A DNA stretch of 64,000 nucleotides, from the NCBI GenBank assembly GCA_938015525.1, contig CALLPC010000014.1, positions 17,872 through 81,871 on the forward strand. The letters run 5' to 3'. Under the pieces are notes generated by a model. It saw only the letters and a program-made list of their open reading frames with translations. It did not search any database and had not been told where the DNA came from. Numbering within the stretch: position 1 is the stretch's first letter; each line of letters starts with the position of its first letter. Both the position numbers and the translations under genes were made by a program. This DNA is from an uncultured Dehalococcoidia bacterium (GTDB lineage: Bacteria; Chloroflexota; Dehalococcoidia; Tepidiformales; Tepidiformaceae). Below are positions 61,255 to 64,000 of the stretch, in pieces.

Positions 61255-61725
61255 ATGGCCCGACGCACTAAACCCGAAAAACGCCCCATCCCGCCGGACG
61301 CCCGGTACGGCAACGTCCACGTCCAGGTTTTCATCAACAAAGTCATGCGGAGGGGCAAAAAGAGCGTCGCCGAAAAAGTCGTCTACGGCGCCTTCGACCG
61401 CATCCAGGCCCAGACCGGCCGTGACCCGCTCGACGTCTTCCAGCAGGCCATCCGCCAGGCAACGCCCGTCCTCGAAGTCAAACCCCGCCGCGTCGGCGGC
61501 GCCACCTACCAGGTCCCGGTCGAAATCCGCCCCGACCGGCGTCTCGCCCTCTCCATGCGCTGGATCCTCAACGCCGCCCGCAACCGCAACGGCCGCTCCA
61601 TGAGCGAAAAGCTCGCCGCCGAGCTCCTCGATGCCGCCAACGGCACGGGCGCCGCGATCAAACGCCGCGACGATACTCACCGGATGGCGGAGGCAAACCG
61701 CGCCTTCGTCCACTACCGCTGGTAA
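61255..61725 (+). CDS. rpsG: 30S ribosomal protein S7
   Basis: A 156-residue S7 matching the bacterial family over its whole length: [55 protein letters not shown] and the C-terminal [10 protein letters not shown]. It binds the 3' domain of 16S rRNA and nucleates head assembly. CCGGAG precedes the ATG. Confidence 0.97.
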   Translation: MARRTKPEKRPIPPDARYGNVHVQVFINKVMRRGKKSVAEKVVYGAFDRIQAQTGRDPLDVFQQAIRQATPVLEVKPRRVGGATYQVPVEIRPDRRLALSMRWILNAARNRNGRSMSEKLAAELLDAANGTGAAIKRRDDTHRMAEANRAFVHYRW

Positions 61726-61737
61726 GCCAGGAGTCCC

Positions 61738-63813
<2,076 letters not shown>

Positions 63814-63861
63814 ACCCCACCATCACCCGCCACCCGGGCAAGCACGAAAGGAAACATCACC

Positions 63862-64000
63862 ATGGCGAAGGCGAAGTTTGAGAGGACGAAACCGCACGTC
63901 AACGTCGGGACGATTGGGCACGTCGACCACGGGAAGACGTCGTTGACGGCGGCGATCACGAAGGTCCTGGCGCTGAAGGGCGAAGCGGAGTACCGGCCGT
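63862..64000 (+). CDS. tuf: Translation elongation factor Tu, 5' part (cut by window end)
   Basis: The first 46 codons of EF-Tu: [20 protein letters not shown] then [16 protein letters not shown], with the G1 loop [17 protein letters not shown] lies before the ATG. The rest lies beyond the window. Its codon use is unlike the other plus-strand genes: it prefers G-ending ACG, GCG, AAG, GGG and TTG where fusA and rpsG use ACC, GCC, GGC and CTC. Confidence 0.95.
   Translation, partial: MAKAKFERTKPHVNVGTIGHVDHGKTSLTAAITKVLALKGEAEYRP

Overview
The window is very GC-rich, densely packed bacterial chromosome, with about 70 protein genes, short spacers and many 1-4 base start/stop overlaps. I see no rRNA, tRNA, insertion sequence, prophage or CRISPR array. 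The mix suggests a Chloroflexota bacterium, possibly a thermophilic Dehalococcoidia/Tepidiforma-like lineage. That mix is a caa3-oxidase assembly factor, methylmalonyl-CoA mutase, many FMN/F420-type split-barrel and luciferase-like oxidoreductases, CaiB and acyl-CoA genes, an F-type flagellar operon and no outer-membrane genes. The taxonomic call is inference from gene content only.

Layout. 1-2.7 kb: BatA-like and fused BatB/BatC-like VWA proteins. 2.8-12.7 kb: metabolic and housekeeping genes (Lrp ligand domain, CtaG, YajQ, methylmalonyl-CoA mutase catalytic subunit, aminotransferase, lipoprotein, DinB, ketopantoate reductase, LLM oxidoreductase, phosphatase, SDR, GNAT). 12.8-17.6 kb: two EAL-type c-di-GMP proteins around a TetR regulator, a YkvA protein and folE. 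17.6-21.2 kb: FAH hydrolase, split-barrel flavoprotein, DUF805 protein, AidB-type acyl-CoA dehydrogenase. 21.2-25.1 kb: galactose operon (galactokinase, sugar nucleotidyltransferase, GH36 alpha-galactosidase). 25.1-34.7 kb: flavin reductases, ATL protein, CoA-transferase, an HxlR regulator divergent from a small Cys protein, peroxiredoxin, split transketolase, VOC, S9 peptidase, HIT. 34.7-45.3 kb: YqeK-like HD protein, then fliF-fliG-fliH-fliI-fliJ-flgB-flgC-fliE-fliK-flgD-TIGR02530-flgE. 45.3-53.2 kb: poorly characterised genes (beta-propeller, Cys/His-rich protein, unknown 258-residue protein, RDD, a membrane-anchored HExxH protein, VanZ) plus an enoyl-CoA hydratase and an MFS transporter. 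53.2-59.3 kb: glutamate-type dehydrogenase, D-2-hydroxyacid dehydrogenase, PyrE-like transferase, ECF sigma factor with a membrane partner, NAD-dependent epimerase. 59.3-64 kb: LysM protein, then the str operon rpsL-rpsG-fusA-tuf (tuf is cut by the window end).

Two window-wide patterns stand out. First, many first genes have a TAnnnT hexamer ending 6-8 bases before the start codon, which predicts leaderless transcripts. Others have the hexamer about 25-70 bases upstream plus a Shine-Dalgarno. This pattern helped choose several starts. Second, plus-strand genes use C-ending codons and minus-strand genes use G-ending codons, so the plus strand is C-rich whatever the gene direction. The first 46 codons of tuf break this rule.
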